DNA of 43,476 bases, taken from positions 1-43,476 of the IMG/VR virus record IMGVR_UViG_3300046836_000263. One strand, written 5' to 3'. This document shows positions 6,457 to 13,080 of the stretch, one piece after another. Position 1 is the stretch's first letter. Each line of letters opens with the position of its first letter. This DNA comes from a virus. The notes beneath the pieces were generated by a model, which did not search any database, was not told where the DNA came from, and saw only the letters and a program-made list of their open reading frames with translations. A program made the position numbers and the translations under genes.

Positions 6457-6780
6457 ATGGCAGAGACGAAACACGAAGTGAAGCCAAGCAAACTAGCGAT
6501 GGTAGCGGCTAAAAGAGTGCTGGACGTGATGCTGCCGGAACCGTTTCGCACTGAAACCGAAGCCATACCGGGAACGCTTGAGGATATGGCGAAAGAAATT
6601 GATGCTGCCTACGGCAACTCTCATGCGCTTCTAGTCGATGCGCTGGAGGCGGTTGATGCGAAGGGTTGCAACTGCCGATCAACGCATGAACCTGATTGGC
6701 ATTCGGATAAATGCGTGATTCCAAAGGTTCGGGCTGCGCTCCAAGCTGCCAAACAGGGGGAGAAAATAGGTGAAAAATAA
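6457..6780 (+). CDS. Hypothetical protein (107 aa)
   Basis: GAGGGGG lies eight to fourteen bases before GTG-ATG; the ATG at 6457 is taken as the start. The protein is helical (A-M-V-A-A-K-R-V-L-D-V-M, L-V-D-A-L-E-A-V-D-A) with a G-C-N-C-R ... H-S-D-K-C cluster near residues 70-86. It is the last hydrophilic gene before the membrane-associated genes at the operon end. Confidence 0.6.
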   Translation: MAETKHEVKPSKLAMVAAKRVLDVMLPEPFRTETEAIPGTLEDMAKEIDAAYGNSHALLVDALEAVDAKGCNCRSTHEPDWHSDKCVIPKVRAALQAAKQGEKIGEK

Positions 6781-6792
6781 GCACAATCTTAG

Positions 6793-6798
6793 TACGAT
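6793..6798 (+). promoter_or_regulatory. TACGAT hexamer 5 nt before the ATG of the next small gene
   Basis: TACGAT ends five bases before ATG 6804. There is no separate Shine-Dalgarno beyond GGGG touching the start, so a near-leaderless transcript is possible. The -35 region is weak. Confidence 0.3.
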
Positions 6799-6803
6799 GG
6801 GGC

Positions 6804-6956
6804 ATGACCAAACCCAAATTTATTCTCGCAATCATCTTTGCTCTCGCACTCGCAACCGTGGGAGTCTGCAATTCCACCAAAACCCGCCAACTGAAACAGC
6901 AATCATCTCTTTTGGACGGCCCCAGGTGTTTGCCGGGTATGCTCTGCCCGAGGTGA
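6804..6956 (+). CDS. Small signal-peptide or membrane protein (50 aa)
   Basis: M-T-K-P-K followed by a hydrophobic run (F-I-L-A-I-I-F-A-L-A-L-A-T-V-G-V-C, residues 6-22) and a 28-residue tail with two further Cys near the end. It resembles a signal peptide or single-span protein; the residues before C22 are a poor lipobox. It lies just before the multi-span membrane protein and may act with it. A longer overlapping frame beginning at 6770 is less plausible. Confidence 0.5.
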   Translation: MTKPKFILAIIFALALATVGVCNSTKTRQLKQQSSLLDGPRCLPGMLCPR

Positions 6957-6960
6957 CAGC

Positions 6961-7617
6961 ATGACGGCTGCTTACGCTCCGTGGGCAGCCGAGTTTATCA
7001 TGGAAGTCATCGGCTCCGTCCTCTACCTGAAACGCTCTCGCCTGCTCTCTGCCATCTTCTACTTCTGTGCAATGTCAGACTTTGCCCTTGTTTTCATCTT
7101 TGGCCGGCCGTTCTATGCATGGGCCTCTTGGGGACAGGTTGCCATTAAGCAACTGATGCTCATTTGGCTGGCCTGTTCCATCTGCGGAATCTTCGTGCAA
7201 GAGCGTAGAAAGTCCTTTACCCGCATTACCGCAGCTTTCCTCTCGCTTGGTTCTGCTGCCATCATTACCGCTTTGTCAGCATCAGGTGAGACGCTAAAAG
7301 ACAGACTTTTAGACGCTGAGATTGCCGCAAACATGATTCTTTTGGGCATGGTATTTATCGGCTGGATTTCCCGCCGTGCCATGCTCGATCAAACGTGGAA
7401 GTGGATTGTGGCAGGCTTTATGCTGATGGTGGGCAGCGATCTGCTATTCACTGGATTGTGGACGTTCTGGGACGGAGCAAGACACTGGTACCCTATGGGC
7501 GCGATAGCAGCTCAGGCCGTTTGGATTGCAGGGCCATTGAAGTCTGTACGCTTGGATGAGGTTCGCCACAATTTAGGACACAAGTTTCCGCAAGTAGAGA
7601 AAATGAGGGTGATGTGA
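6961..7617 (+). CDS. Multi-span membrane protein (218 aa)
   Basis: About six to seven hydrophobic segments (around residues 13-25, 29-50, 58-78, 88-105, 122-138, 148-168 and 176-192) and a cytoplasmic-looking basic tail. No family recognised. It lies at the end of the regulated rightward operon, overlapping the XRE gene by GTGA. Phage membrane proteins in such positions often alter the host envelope or block superinfection, but nothing in the sequence proves this. Confidence 0.75.
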   Translation: MTAAYAPWAAEFIMEVIGSVLYLKRSRLLSAIFYFCAMSDFALVFIFGRPFYAWASWGQVAIKQLMLIWLACSICGIFVQERRKSFTRITAAFLSLGSAAIITALSASGETLKDRLLDAEIAANMILLGMVFIGWISRRAMLDQTWKWIVAGFMLMVGSDLLFTGLWTFWDGARHWYPMGAIAAQAVWIAGPLKSVRLDEVRHNLGHKFPQVEKMRVM

Positions 7618-7919
7618 GCGCAGCAGAGAAGTTTAAAAGTCGCGGATACCGAGAAGCCTGTGCTGAGGCATATCTACGCCGCTGCCTGATTTCCGGGCAA
7701 ATACGTAAACTGAGAAAAGAGAGAGGTTGGACTCAGGAGCAATTAGCGAATGCCGCTGGAATAAAACAAAGCGTGATTTCCAGAGCCGAAGACCCGAATG
7801 TTGCGCGATGCACATTGACTACTCTGCTGCAAATTGCAAAGGGTCTGGATATGGCGATTGATCTTAAATTTACTCCTTTTGACGTGCTTGCGGAAAGGCT
7901 AGATAGCGGCGAAGTGTGA
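7614..7919 (+). CDS. XRE-family helix-turn-helix regulator (101 aa)
   Basis: GTG start overlaps the preceding stop (GTGA) after GAGGG. Residues about 27-83 form an HTH_3 domain: G-Q-I-R-K-L-R-K-E-R-G-W-T-Q-E-Q-L-A, the recognition-helix region G-I-K-Q-S-V-I-S-R-A-E, then L-T-T-L-L-Q-I-A-K-G-L-D. The short C-terminus matches antitoxin- or repressor-like XRE proteins that follow a membrane or toxin gene. It may regulate its own operon or the 3.8-kb operators. Confidence 0.85.
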   Translation: MSAAEKFKSRGYREACAEAYLRRCLISGQIRKLRKERGWTQEQLANAAGIKQSVISRAEDPNVARCTLTTLLQIAKGLDMAIDLKFTPFDVLAERLDSGEV

Positions 7920-7953
7920 GTGGCTTACAGAGGCCCAGAAGGTGAGCTAAATG

Positions 7954-8196
7954 CTACTGGCCCGCCGAAGGTCTGGCCATTGCCGCGATGCCCTTGCTCA
8001 GAGCGAACGGAAACCCGCCAAAGCTGGCCAGCCCAATCAGTGAAGTAGGATCAGGGATCGCGTGTGTGAGCCTTACCACATGCACAAATCCCCAGATGGC
8101 CGTGAGCACCGTAAGCGTACCCATGACGCGGCCCCAAGAATAACAGCCGTCTGATTCCTGCCATGCAGTTGATAGTCTATTTAGAAAATTGAGCAT
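7954..8196 (-). CDS. Small membrane protein of the lysis cassette, holin-like (80 aa)
   Basis: The start chosen is ATG 8196, preceded by GGAGCGG; a longer frame begins at 8238 inside the upstream gene. Two hydrophobic spans (T-L-T-V-L-T-A-I-W-G-F-V-H-V-V and L-A-S-F-G-G-F-P-F-A) are separated by I-P-D-P-T-S-L, a loop seen in many small phage membrane proteins near endolysins. Holin activity is inference. It is the last gene of the leftward lysis cluster and converges with the XRE gene. Confidence 0.65.
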   Translation of the reverse strand: MLNFLNRLSTAWQESDGCYSWGRVMGTLTVLTAIWGFVHVVRLTHAIPDPTSLIGLASFGGFPFALSKGIAAMARPSAGQ

Positions 8197-8762
8197 GTTG
8201 CCGCTCCTGCCGCGCCGCCGATGGCCGCGCCTTTCCACTTTGCTAGAGAACCTATAGCCGCTCCCCCGCCGGCACAGCCCACCACTTTCAGCACCTTGAT
8301 AAACCTGTGAACCTTACTGCCGCCTTTGGCAGCGCTCTCCCAATTCTGGGCATTCAACTTGTACTGCTCTTTCTCTTTTCCGCAGGCCTGTAGATCGTTG
8401 TCGCACTTCAGGTGTGAGATTTCCATGTCCTGAATTGCTTTCAAATTGGCTTGGGCATCGCCGGTTACTACCAGTTGCGGAACGGGAGAATCCGGCAAAG
8501 TCTCAACCTTCAACTCCGAACCAACTGCCAAGGGTGCAGGCAGAAACTTAGTCACCGTTTGAATCGTTGCAGGCTTGTTCCGGACAGCTTCGAGTTCCGC
8601 ATCCTTCTGCTGGCGTACCTGCTCGATCTGCTTGATTGCGTCCTGAGAGGCTTTGGAGCGTTCTTCTGCTCTGGCGTTCGCAATCTCTTGTTTGGCTATC
8701 CAAACGCCACAGGCAAGCAGAGCTATCGCCAGCAGCGGATACAATATGTGGTGCTTGGTCAT
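8181..8762 (-). CDS. Spanin-like protein: N-terminal anchor, periplasmic coiled coil, glycine zipper (193 aa)
   Basis: Residues about 5-22 are a signal-anchor (L-Y-P-L-L-A-I-A-L-L-A-C-G-V-W-I-A). Residues 25-60 are a charged coiled coil (A-R-A-E-E-R-S-K-A-S-Q-D-A-I-K-Q-I). A central part has C121 and C128, and the C-terminus has a Gly/Ala zipper (G-G-G-A-A-I-G-S and G-A-A-I-G-G-A-A-G-A). The first half matches inner-membrane spanin (Rz-type) architecture; the glycine-zipper tail is unusual for Rz. It overlaps the downstream holin-like gene by 16 bp. Confidence 0.6.
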   Translation of the reverse strand: MTKHHILYPLLAIALLACGVWIAKQEIANARAEERSKASQDAIKQIEQVRQQKDAELEAVRNKPATIQTVTKFLPAPLAVGSELKVETLPDSPVPQLVVTGDAQANLKAIQDMEISHLKCDNDLQACGKEKEQYKLNAQNWESAAKGGSKVHRFIKVLKVVGCAGGGAAIGSLAKWKGAAIGGAAGAATCSIF

Positions 8763-8977
8763 TTTCCCTTCTTCCAGAACTCAGCATTGCGGAGCAGCCC
8801 GACTGCATTCCGCACAATGGCTTGTTCCTCTAGCGTGAACTTGCTCTCAAGCAATGCCAAAATGTCTTTTTCCAGATCGGCAAAGTTGTACTTCTTGCGA
8901 TATTCCACAATCGAGCCAATCTGAAAGCCAACAAAGGCTGTCAGTGGCAGTATCCAAAGCAAATGTAAAAGATTCAT
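8759..8977 (-). CDS. Small membrane-anchored lysis-cassette protein (72 aa)
   Basis: An N-terminal hydrophobic span (L-L-H-L-L-W-I-L-P-L-T-A-F-V-G-F) is followed by a charged helix. ATG 8977 follows AAGGAGAAAC, and its stop overlaps the start of the spanin-like gene. It lies directly after the endolysin. A one-span topology with a hydrophilic tail would suit a holin, antiholin or accessory protein; which one is not decidable. Confidence 0.65.
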   Translation of the reverse strand: MNLLHLLWILPLTAFVGFQIGSIVEYRKKYNFADLEKDILALLESKFTLEEQAIVRNAVGLLRNAEFWKKGK

Positions 8978-8988
8978 TGTGTTTCTCC

Positions 8989-9498
8989 TTATTGAAAACT
9001 CTTTTCCACTTCTGCCCAGACAGCATCCATGCCACCATCTTTCATGATCTGGCGTACTTCGTCTGTCGGCGCACCTTCAGGGAACCTGCCTGTGATCTGA
9101 AAATGGGGGGCATCCACGATCCGTACCCAATTCGCTCCTGATACCATGCCCAGAGAAACGCCTAAGGCTTCCATGCGCTTCCATGCTGGATGCTCCGGGT
9201 TCCAGTCGATTGAACCGTCTTTATTGAGAACATCGCAATCCACTGCCAGCCCCAGGTTATGGTACGAATGGCCACCTTGGGCGTTCGTCACTACCCCGGT
9301 ATGGTGGATCGGGTCAATGTAAGATCCGTCCGCGTTTCTGCCTTTTTGCCAAAGGGCCTGCTGTTCTGAAATGGTTCGGAGTCCTTGGGCCACGATAATG
9401 TAAACGCCTTCAACGGCTAACTGAGTTGAGAGCTTGTAAATCGCATCTGAGAGACGCGGGTAAACCAGTTTCAGTCTTTCTTGAGAGTGTGCGTTCAT
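8989..9498 (-). CDS. Endolysin, M15-family D-Ala/L-Ala-D-Glu-type peptidase (169 aa)
   Basis: A complete M15 zinc peptidase: QGLRTISEQQALWQKGR (residues 39-53), the zinc motif S-Y-H-N-L-G-L-A-V-D (78-87) with H80 and D87, and the catalytic/ligand end D-A-P-H-F (129-133). It cleaves peptide links in peptidoglycan stems. There is no signal peptide, so it needs a holin for release. It lies in a cluster with membrane and spanin-like genes. ATG 9498 overlaps the previous stop. Confidence 0.95.
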   Translation of the reverse strand: MNAHSQERLKLVYPRLSDAIYKLSTQLAVEGVYIIVAQGLRTISEQQALWQKGRNADGSYIDPIHHTGVVTNAQGGHSYHNLGLAVDCDVLNKDGSIDWNPEHPAWKRMEALGVSLGMVSGANWVRIVDAPHFQITGRFPEGAPTDEVRQIMKDGGMDAVWAEVEKSFQ

Positions 9499-9671
9499 TT
9501 GTTCCTGTCTTTCTTGACGTTGTTATTTCTCAGGATCGCGTCTGTGTTATTTGGCCCTGCATTGGGTAGGTTGCAGATGAATTTTTCATACTCGCCGCGA
9601 TTCATCGGCTGAATGCCCAACCCATGACAGCGGAGCATGTAGGCTTGATAAGCGTCATCTGCTGCGCTCAT
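9495..9671 (-). CDS. Hypothetical small protein before the endolysin (58 aa)
   Basis: ATG 9671 overlaps the stop of the lipoprotein frame (AAATGA), and its own stop overlaps the endolysin ATG, so translational coupling on both sides supports coding. The product is hydrophilic with Y-Q-A-Y-M-L-R-C-H-G-L-G-I and ends N-N-N-V-K-K-D-R-N-K. No family recognised. Confidence 0.55.
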   Translation of the reverse strand: MSAADDAYQAYMLRCHGLGIQPMNRGEYEKFICNLPNAGPNNTDAILRNNNVKKDRNK

Positions 9672-9874
9672 TTGGCCCTCACGATCTGAGGATCAAAACG
9701 GGCCTTACATATCAGCGAATCATCCTGTAACCGTTTGCAGGAGCGATTGAAGACGTAAACGCGGTAGGTGATGGATTGGTCAATGCGAACGGGCGGGTTA
9801 TGGGCGCAACTTGCCAGCAGAATTACAAATCCGAGCCAGCAGATGCGCCATAGGCTTTTTTTGAGATTAGTCCT
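9668..9874 (-). CDS. Lipoprotein-like reading frame (o-spanin candidate) without a normal start codon
   Basis: Open for 68 codons from a TAA at 9875-9877 to a TGA overlapping the next ATG. It encodes a hydrophobic run W-L-G-F-V-I-L-L-A-S-C with an excellent lipobox (L-A-S-C), then a 45-residue periplasmic-like part with three more Cys. No ATG, GTG or TTG occurs upstream of the signal segment in this frame. The preceding membrane-protein gene crosses A7 at 9862-9856 in a phase where a -1 slip would enter exactly this frame. Size and position fit an Rz1-like outer-membrane spanin. Start by frameshift, rare codon or an indel in the sequence cannot be told apart. Confidence 0.5.
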   Translation of the reverse strand, partial: RTNLKKSLWRICWLGFVILLASCAHNPPVRIDQSITYRVYVFNRSCKRLQDDSLICKARFDPQIVRAK

Positions 9875-10002
9875 TTACGCTCGGCAAAGTCCGTCCACAT
9901 CAAGCCGTGCTGATAGGTGATGATTGAGACTTTGCGGTATATGCCGAAGACAATGAGCAGCGTTCCGGCTGAGAATATGTCGGAAAAGTGGAATGGTGGC
10001 AT
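9823..10002 (-). CDS. Small membrane protein upstream of the endolysin (59 aa)
   Basis: Chosen start ATG 10002 has AAGGA about ten bases upstream; a longer frame starts at 10044. One hydrophobic span (F-S-A-G-T-L-L-I-V-F-G-I-Y) is followed by H-G-L-M-W-T-D-F-A-E-R-K-G-L. This 'HxxMWxDFAxRKG' ending is common in small phage proteins of lysis regions. A holin or anti-holin role is inference. The 3' end overlaps the lipoprotein frame across the A7 run. Confidence 0.6.
   Translation of the reverse strand: MPPFHFSDIFSAGTLLIVFGIYRKVSIITYQHGLMWTDFAERKGLISKKAYGASAGSDL
9856..9862 (-). other. A7 slippery run (candidate -1 frameshift site)
   Basis: On the minus strand, seven A residues lie in the phase TC-A|AAA|AAA|GCC of the 59-aa membrane-protein gene. 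A -1 slip continues as AGC-CTA-TGG into the start-less lipoprotein frame. The zero-frame stop is about 33 bases further on. Homopolymer error is the main alternative. Confidence 0.4.
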
Positions 10003-10178
10003 GGCGCGGTTCTTCCTTTCAGAATCCCCCGCCATGTCATACAATTCCGCCCAGCGCTGGCGAGGTGTACTCTCCGCTGGCGTTAGGTCTGGGCGGTTGC
10101 TGTCGGCTTCCGCTCAGGCCGTGTCACTTATGATCTATCTATAAGCGCAGCCACAAATATGAATTGAGATGAAATTTA

Positions 10179-10373
10179 TCACGCCTTCATTGCTTCTTCT
10201 ACAGCTTTTTTAATCTTATCTTTTAATCCGCCATTCAATAAAACCACGATCTGCTCATGCTTTATATCCTGCCGTCTTCTCAGTTTTAGGTAGGCAAAGA
10301 ACGCCACCAGGGACGGAGGCCCACCGTGGGCCAGCGCCATCACTAATTGCTGCCAGAAAGTCATGTGTTCCAT
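10179..10373 (-). CDS. Small membrane protein, first gene of the lysis cluster (64 aa)
   Basis: Short N-terminus, a span about residues 10-28 (M-A-L-A-H-G-G-P-P-S-L-V-A-F-F-A-Y-L), a basic R-R-R-Q turn, then an amphipathic helical tail rich in K. Holin-like topology. The start is ATG 10373 or a second ATG three codons later; no clear ribosome site is present, but CAGTAT lies seven bases upstream. It diverges from the tiny plus-strand membrane gene at 10431. The 134 bases between its stop and the next gene hold nothing I can name. Confidence 0.6.
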   Translation of the reverse strand: MEHMTFWQQLVMALAHGGPPSLVAFFAYLKLRRRQDIKHEQIVVLLNGGLKDKIKKAVEEAMKA

Positions 10374-10430
10374 ACTGAGCGAAGATGGGGCGATTGCTCT
10401 TTATGAAGGATGAGAGGAAAATATCAGGCC

Positions 10431-10559
10431 ATGGAACACTGGAAAATTATTGCGCTCTCAATAATGGGGATTGTTTGGCTCTGCTCTGTCTGCTTTGTGG
10501 CTTGGCTTTATCCTAAAGATTACAATGTCCTGCCGTTCCGCAAGAAGCGTCAGGGATGA
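10431..10559 (+). CDS. Tiny plus-strand membrane protein (42 aa)
   Basis: M-E-H-W-K followed by one transmembrane span (I-I-A-L-S-I-M-G-I-V-W-L-C-S-V-C-F-V-A-W-L-Y) and a basic end F-R-K-K-R-Q-G. Its last ten bases overlap the 3' end of the convergent tailspike gene. GAGAGG lies too far upstream to be a good ribosome site. Evidence for coding is the clean positive-inside topology and the small divergent gap to the 10373 gene. Confidence 0.45.
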   Translation: MEHWKIIALSIMGIVWLCSVCFVAWLYPKDYNVLPFRKKRQG

Positions 10560-12967
10560 ATCCAGCACCCACTCCCCCGATAAATTGTCACCAAGTCGCC
10601 CACCGTGGGGGCAAGTAATTGAACACTAAAAACTGTCCCTGAAGCTGAAGCGCCCTCAACCGAAGCATGAATGTGGAATGGCATCTTTGTTGCTGTGCCG
10701 CCCAGCGTCCAGTTTGGAGCAATCTGAAAGGTAGTCGTAGTTGAGGCTTGGTCGGTCACTGCTCCATAAACTGAAGCTGTTGCTGCCGTGGCCATTGAAT
10801 AATTCGCGGTGACGTTCGTCGCTCCGTTAGTCGCCGTAAGCAGGTTCCACTGGTTTGAGGTTGCCGCCGTCGCCTGTCCGACTACTCCATCACAGTCAAG
10901 TTGCAGAGAATTAGCGACTAAAGGCAGATTGAATGTCCATGGAACGCCGCCGCCAGAACCGATTATTGTCGCTGCGGTGCAGCTTGCTACCGTTCCACTA
11001 GTTCCGCATGTCCAATCTGCTGTCAGTATTGCGCGGGTTCCCATGGGGGTAAAAACTGAATTGTTATTGTTGCATTCGAGGCCATGAAGTGTTTGGTCGC
11101 CATAGCAAACGTCCTGTCCTCCCGCCGCTGCCGTGGGGCTAAATTCTATGACATGATTGGCGAACTCAAATATATTCGACCAAGCCTTGTTTGAAGCTCC
11201 CAGTGGTTCTGCTCCATTGGTAGTTGGCTGAATTCCGGCTCCAGCGGTGAGGTTCAGAGTACCATTGGAATCAACATTTAAGACAACACAGGTCGCACTG
11301 GCATCAGAAAATGTGTAGTTGTTTTGGGCCTGCGGAAGAATAAAGCAGGTATGCTGAGTTGCTCCTATAGTCACATCCTGCGTGACGTGGCTGGAGATAT
11401 TATTACCATCCAAAAGCAGTTGAACATTGACGAAGTTGGCCCCACCGGGCATGTTCGTACACACGCCTCTTGCCCCTACGCCTGTTCCCAGCAGTGTGCT
11501 TCCTACGATCTTATGGCCGTATCCGTCATTTAAATTAGCATCGCATATTGTATTGGTTTCAAAATCAGCATTCGTAACGTGAATCTGCGTACCTGTGGCT
11601 CCGGCAACTACATTGATTCCGTTTAAGGAATCCGCCATTGTTGAATCCGTAAAATCGACAGTGCGCGAATTAGCTCCAGATATATTCCACCCATCGGCGG
11701 TGCCGGGGTTGATCGAAGCATTATTCCCACCGCAAAGATCGGCGGTCGAACCGACGAAATGGATCTGGCTTGGGATGCCGGAATTAGGCCCGTTCTTGAC
11801 AACATAACAATGGCTGCCAGCTTGATCCGTGTGGACATTATAAAAACTGATCATGAAGGCGTTATCTTGAATGACCCAACCTGAGCCCTTTGGCTGATTG
11901 CACTGAATATTCTCGAATTTCAGTGCGCGCATCTGTTGTGCTGTAGTTCCTCCATTGATGTCTACACAGTCACCAGCCGTTGCTCCACCTACGATTTTAT
12001 TGCCAATCATAGCGAAGTCTTTAAACGTGATACCTTCAACGGCATTGGCTGAGCCGAGAGACAGAACAAAGAAACTGCCGCCTGTCGATGTATTCGTGAG
12101 CGATGTGCCAGCCACTATATTGGCGTTTGTTCCCGGATCGTTCGGCCCACCCATTCCCTGCCCTTCAATCACTATCGGCTTTTGAATCGTGACAGGCCAG
12201 CCAGCGGCAGAGCAGTTGCCTTGCTGCAAAATTATCTTACCGCCGCCGGTAGGCAGAGCCGCATACGCTTCGGCAATTCCGCAGGTAGTTGAGCTGGCAA
12301 CGTAATTACAGGCATACTGAATTCCAGCAATGTTCTTCGGACACGTTGCCGTAAACGTTCCCCCTACCGAGACGTTCCCTGGTACCGAGAACGTCGCTGC
12401 CCCGCTTGAGCCTGAATGCGTGAGTGTGAATGTGGAAGTCGGGTTGCTTCCCGTGCCGAGCACATCCTGCCAGAGCCATTGGTCAACTGCCGAAGCTGCC
12501 CCAGTCCAGTAATTGCCTTGCACTTTCATATTGTTTGAGCTTTGATTGGCCCCTGAAGTCGCTGCCGTGCTCTTCTGTAACGTCAGATCGCCGGTATCAA
12601 TCAGCCCTGCAAAGGTCGAAAGGGGAGTGCTCCAAGTAATCGAATCCTGCGTCCAAATAGTTGCTCCGCCGCTGGCCACTGATCCCCGCAGCCTGAATTT
12701 ATAGCTTGCCGAAGTCAGATAGACCGTTGCCCGCCCGCCCGAATCTAAGAGGATTGGGTTACTATTTGCGGAAGTTCCGGTGCTCTCTGAATATGTCACC
12801 AGCGGCGTTGTGCTGCCAGCCGCGAACGTGTCGAGCTGGCATCCCGCGCATGGATTACCTGAGTTGTCCAGCAGTTGAATGTTGCTGTTGAGATACGGCG
12901 CAACCGTGGTTTGGGCCTGAGACATCCCGGCCAGCAGAATGAGCAAAAAGAATAGTTTGGTTTTCAT
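10550..12967 (-). CDS. Tailspike or receptor-binding protein with an N-terminal signal peptide (805 aa)
   Basis: Start taken at ATG 12967 (an in-frame ATG lies at 12985). Residues 1-19 look like a Sec signal peptide: M-K-T-K, a hydrophobic L-F-F-L-L-I-L-L-A-G core, then S-Q-A-Q. The next ~90 residues match the head-binding domain of podoviral tailspikes (D-N-S-G-N-P-C-A-G-C, then G-S-T-T-P-L-V-T-Y-S, then N-P-I-L-L-D-S-G-G-R-A). The middle is a pectate-lyase-like right-handed beta-helix with repeated short strands and N/T/S turns; the C-terminal ~150 residues are beta-rich. A signal peptide is unexpected on a virion protein. Position after the ejection genes matches P22 tailspike order. Confidence 0.85.
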   Translation of the reverse strand: MKTKLFFLLILLAGMSQAQTTVAPYLNSNIQLLDNSGNPCAGCQLDTFAAGSTTPLVTYSESTGTSANSNPILLDSGGRATVYLTSASYKFRLRGSVASGGATIWTQDSITWSTPLSTFAGLIDTGDLTLQKSTAATSGANQSSNNMKVQGNYWTGAASAVDQWLWQDVLGTGSNPTSTFTLTHSGSSGAATFSVPGNVSVGGTFTATCPKNIAGIQYACNYVASSTTCGIAEAYAALPTGGGKIILQQGNCSAAGWPVTIQKPIVIEGQGMGGPNDPGTNANIVAGTSLTNTSTGGSFFVLSLGSANAVEGITFKDFAMIGNKIVGGATAGDCVDINGGTTAQQMRALKFENIQCNQPKGSGWVIQDNAFMISFYNVHTDQAGSHCYVVKNGPNSGIPSQIHFVGSTADLCGGNNASINPGTADGWNISGANSRTVDFTDSTMADSLNGINVVAGATGTQIHVTNADFETNTICDANLNDGYGHKIVGSTLLGTGVGARGVCTNMPGGANFVNVQLLLDGNNISSHVTQDVTIGATQHTCFILPQAQNNYTFSDASATCVVLNVDSNGTLNLTAGAGIQPTTNGAEPLGASNKAWSNIFEFANHVIEFSPTAAAGGQDVCYGDQTLHGLECNNNNSVFTPMGTRAILTADWTCGTSGTVASCTAATIIGSGGGVPWTFNLPLVANSLQLDCDGVVGQATAATSNQWNLLTATNGATNVTANYSMATAATASVYGAVTDQASTTTTFQIAPNWTLGGTATKMPFHIHASVEGASASGTVFSVQLLAPTVGDLVTIYRGSGCWIHP

Positions 12968-13043
12968 TTTGTTTGGGAGTAGCATCTAAGGCGTTATGCT
13001 TGAATTCGCATTTATTCTGTTTTGTGGCTTTTACTTCTGCCAC

Positions 13044-13059
13044 CCCCTTGTGAAAGGGG
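13044..13059 (-). other. Stable short hairpin between the ejection gene and the tailspike gene
   Basis: Six perfect G/C-rich pairs (CCCCTT with AAGGGG) around a four-base loop, in the 113-bp gap upstream of the tailspike start. No U-run follows on either strand, so it is not a textbook terminator; it may tune expression or protect RNA ends. Confidence 0.4.
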
Positions 13060-13080
13060 CAGTCAATCTGATTTATTTCC

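Noticed and set aside
9917-10144. 75-codon plus-strand frame in the lysis region
   Set aside because: It mirrors the 59-aa membrane gene on the other strand and lacks its own start signals.
13044-13059. Hairpin as rho-independent terminator
   Set aside because: No U-run follows on either strand, so it is only listed as a hairpin.
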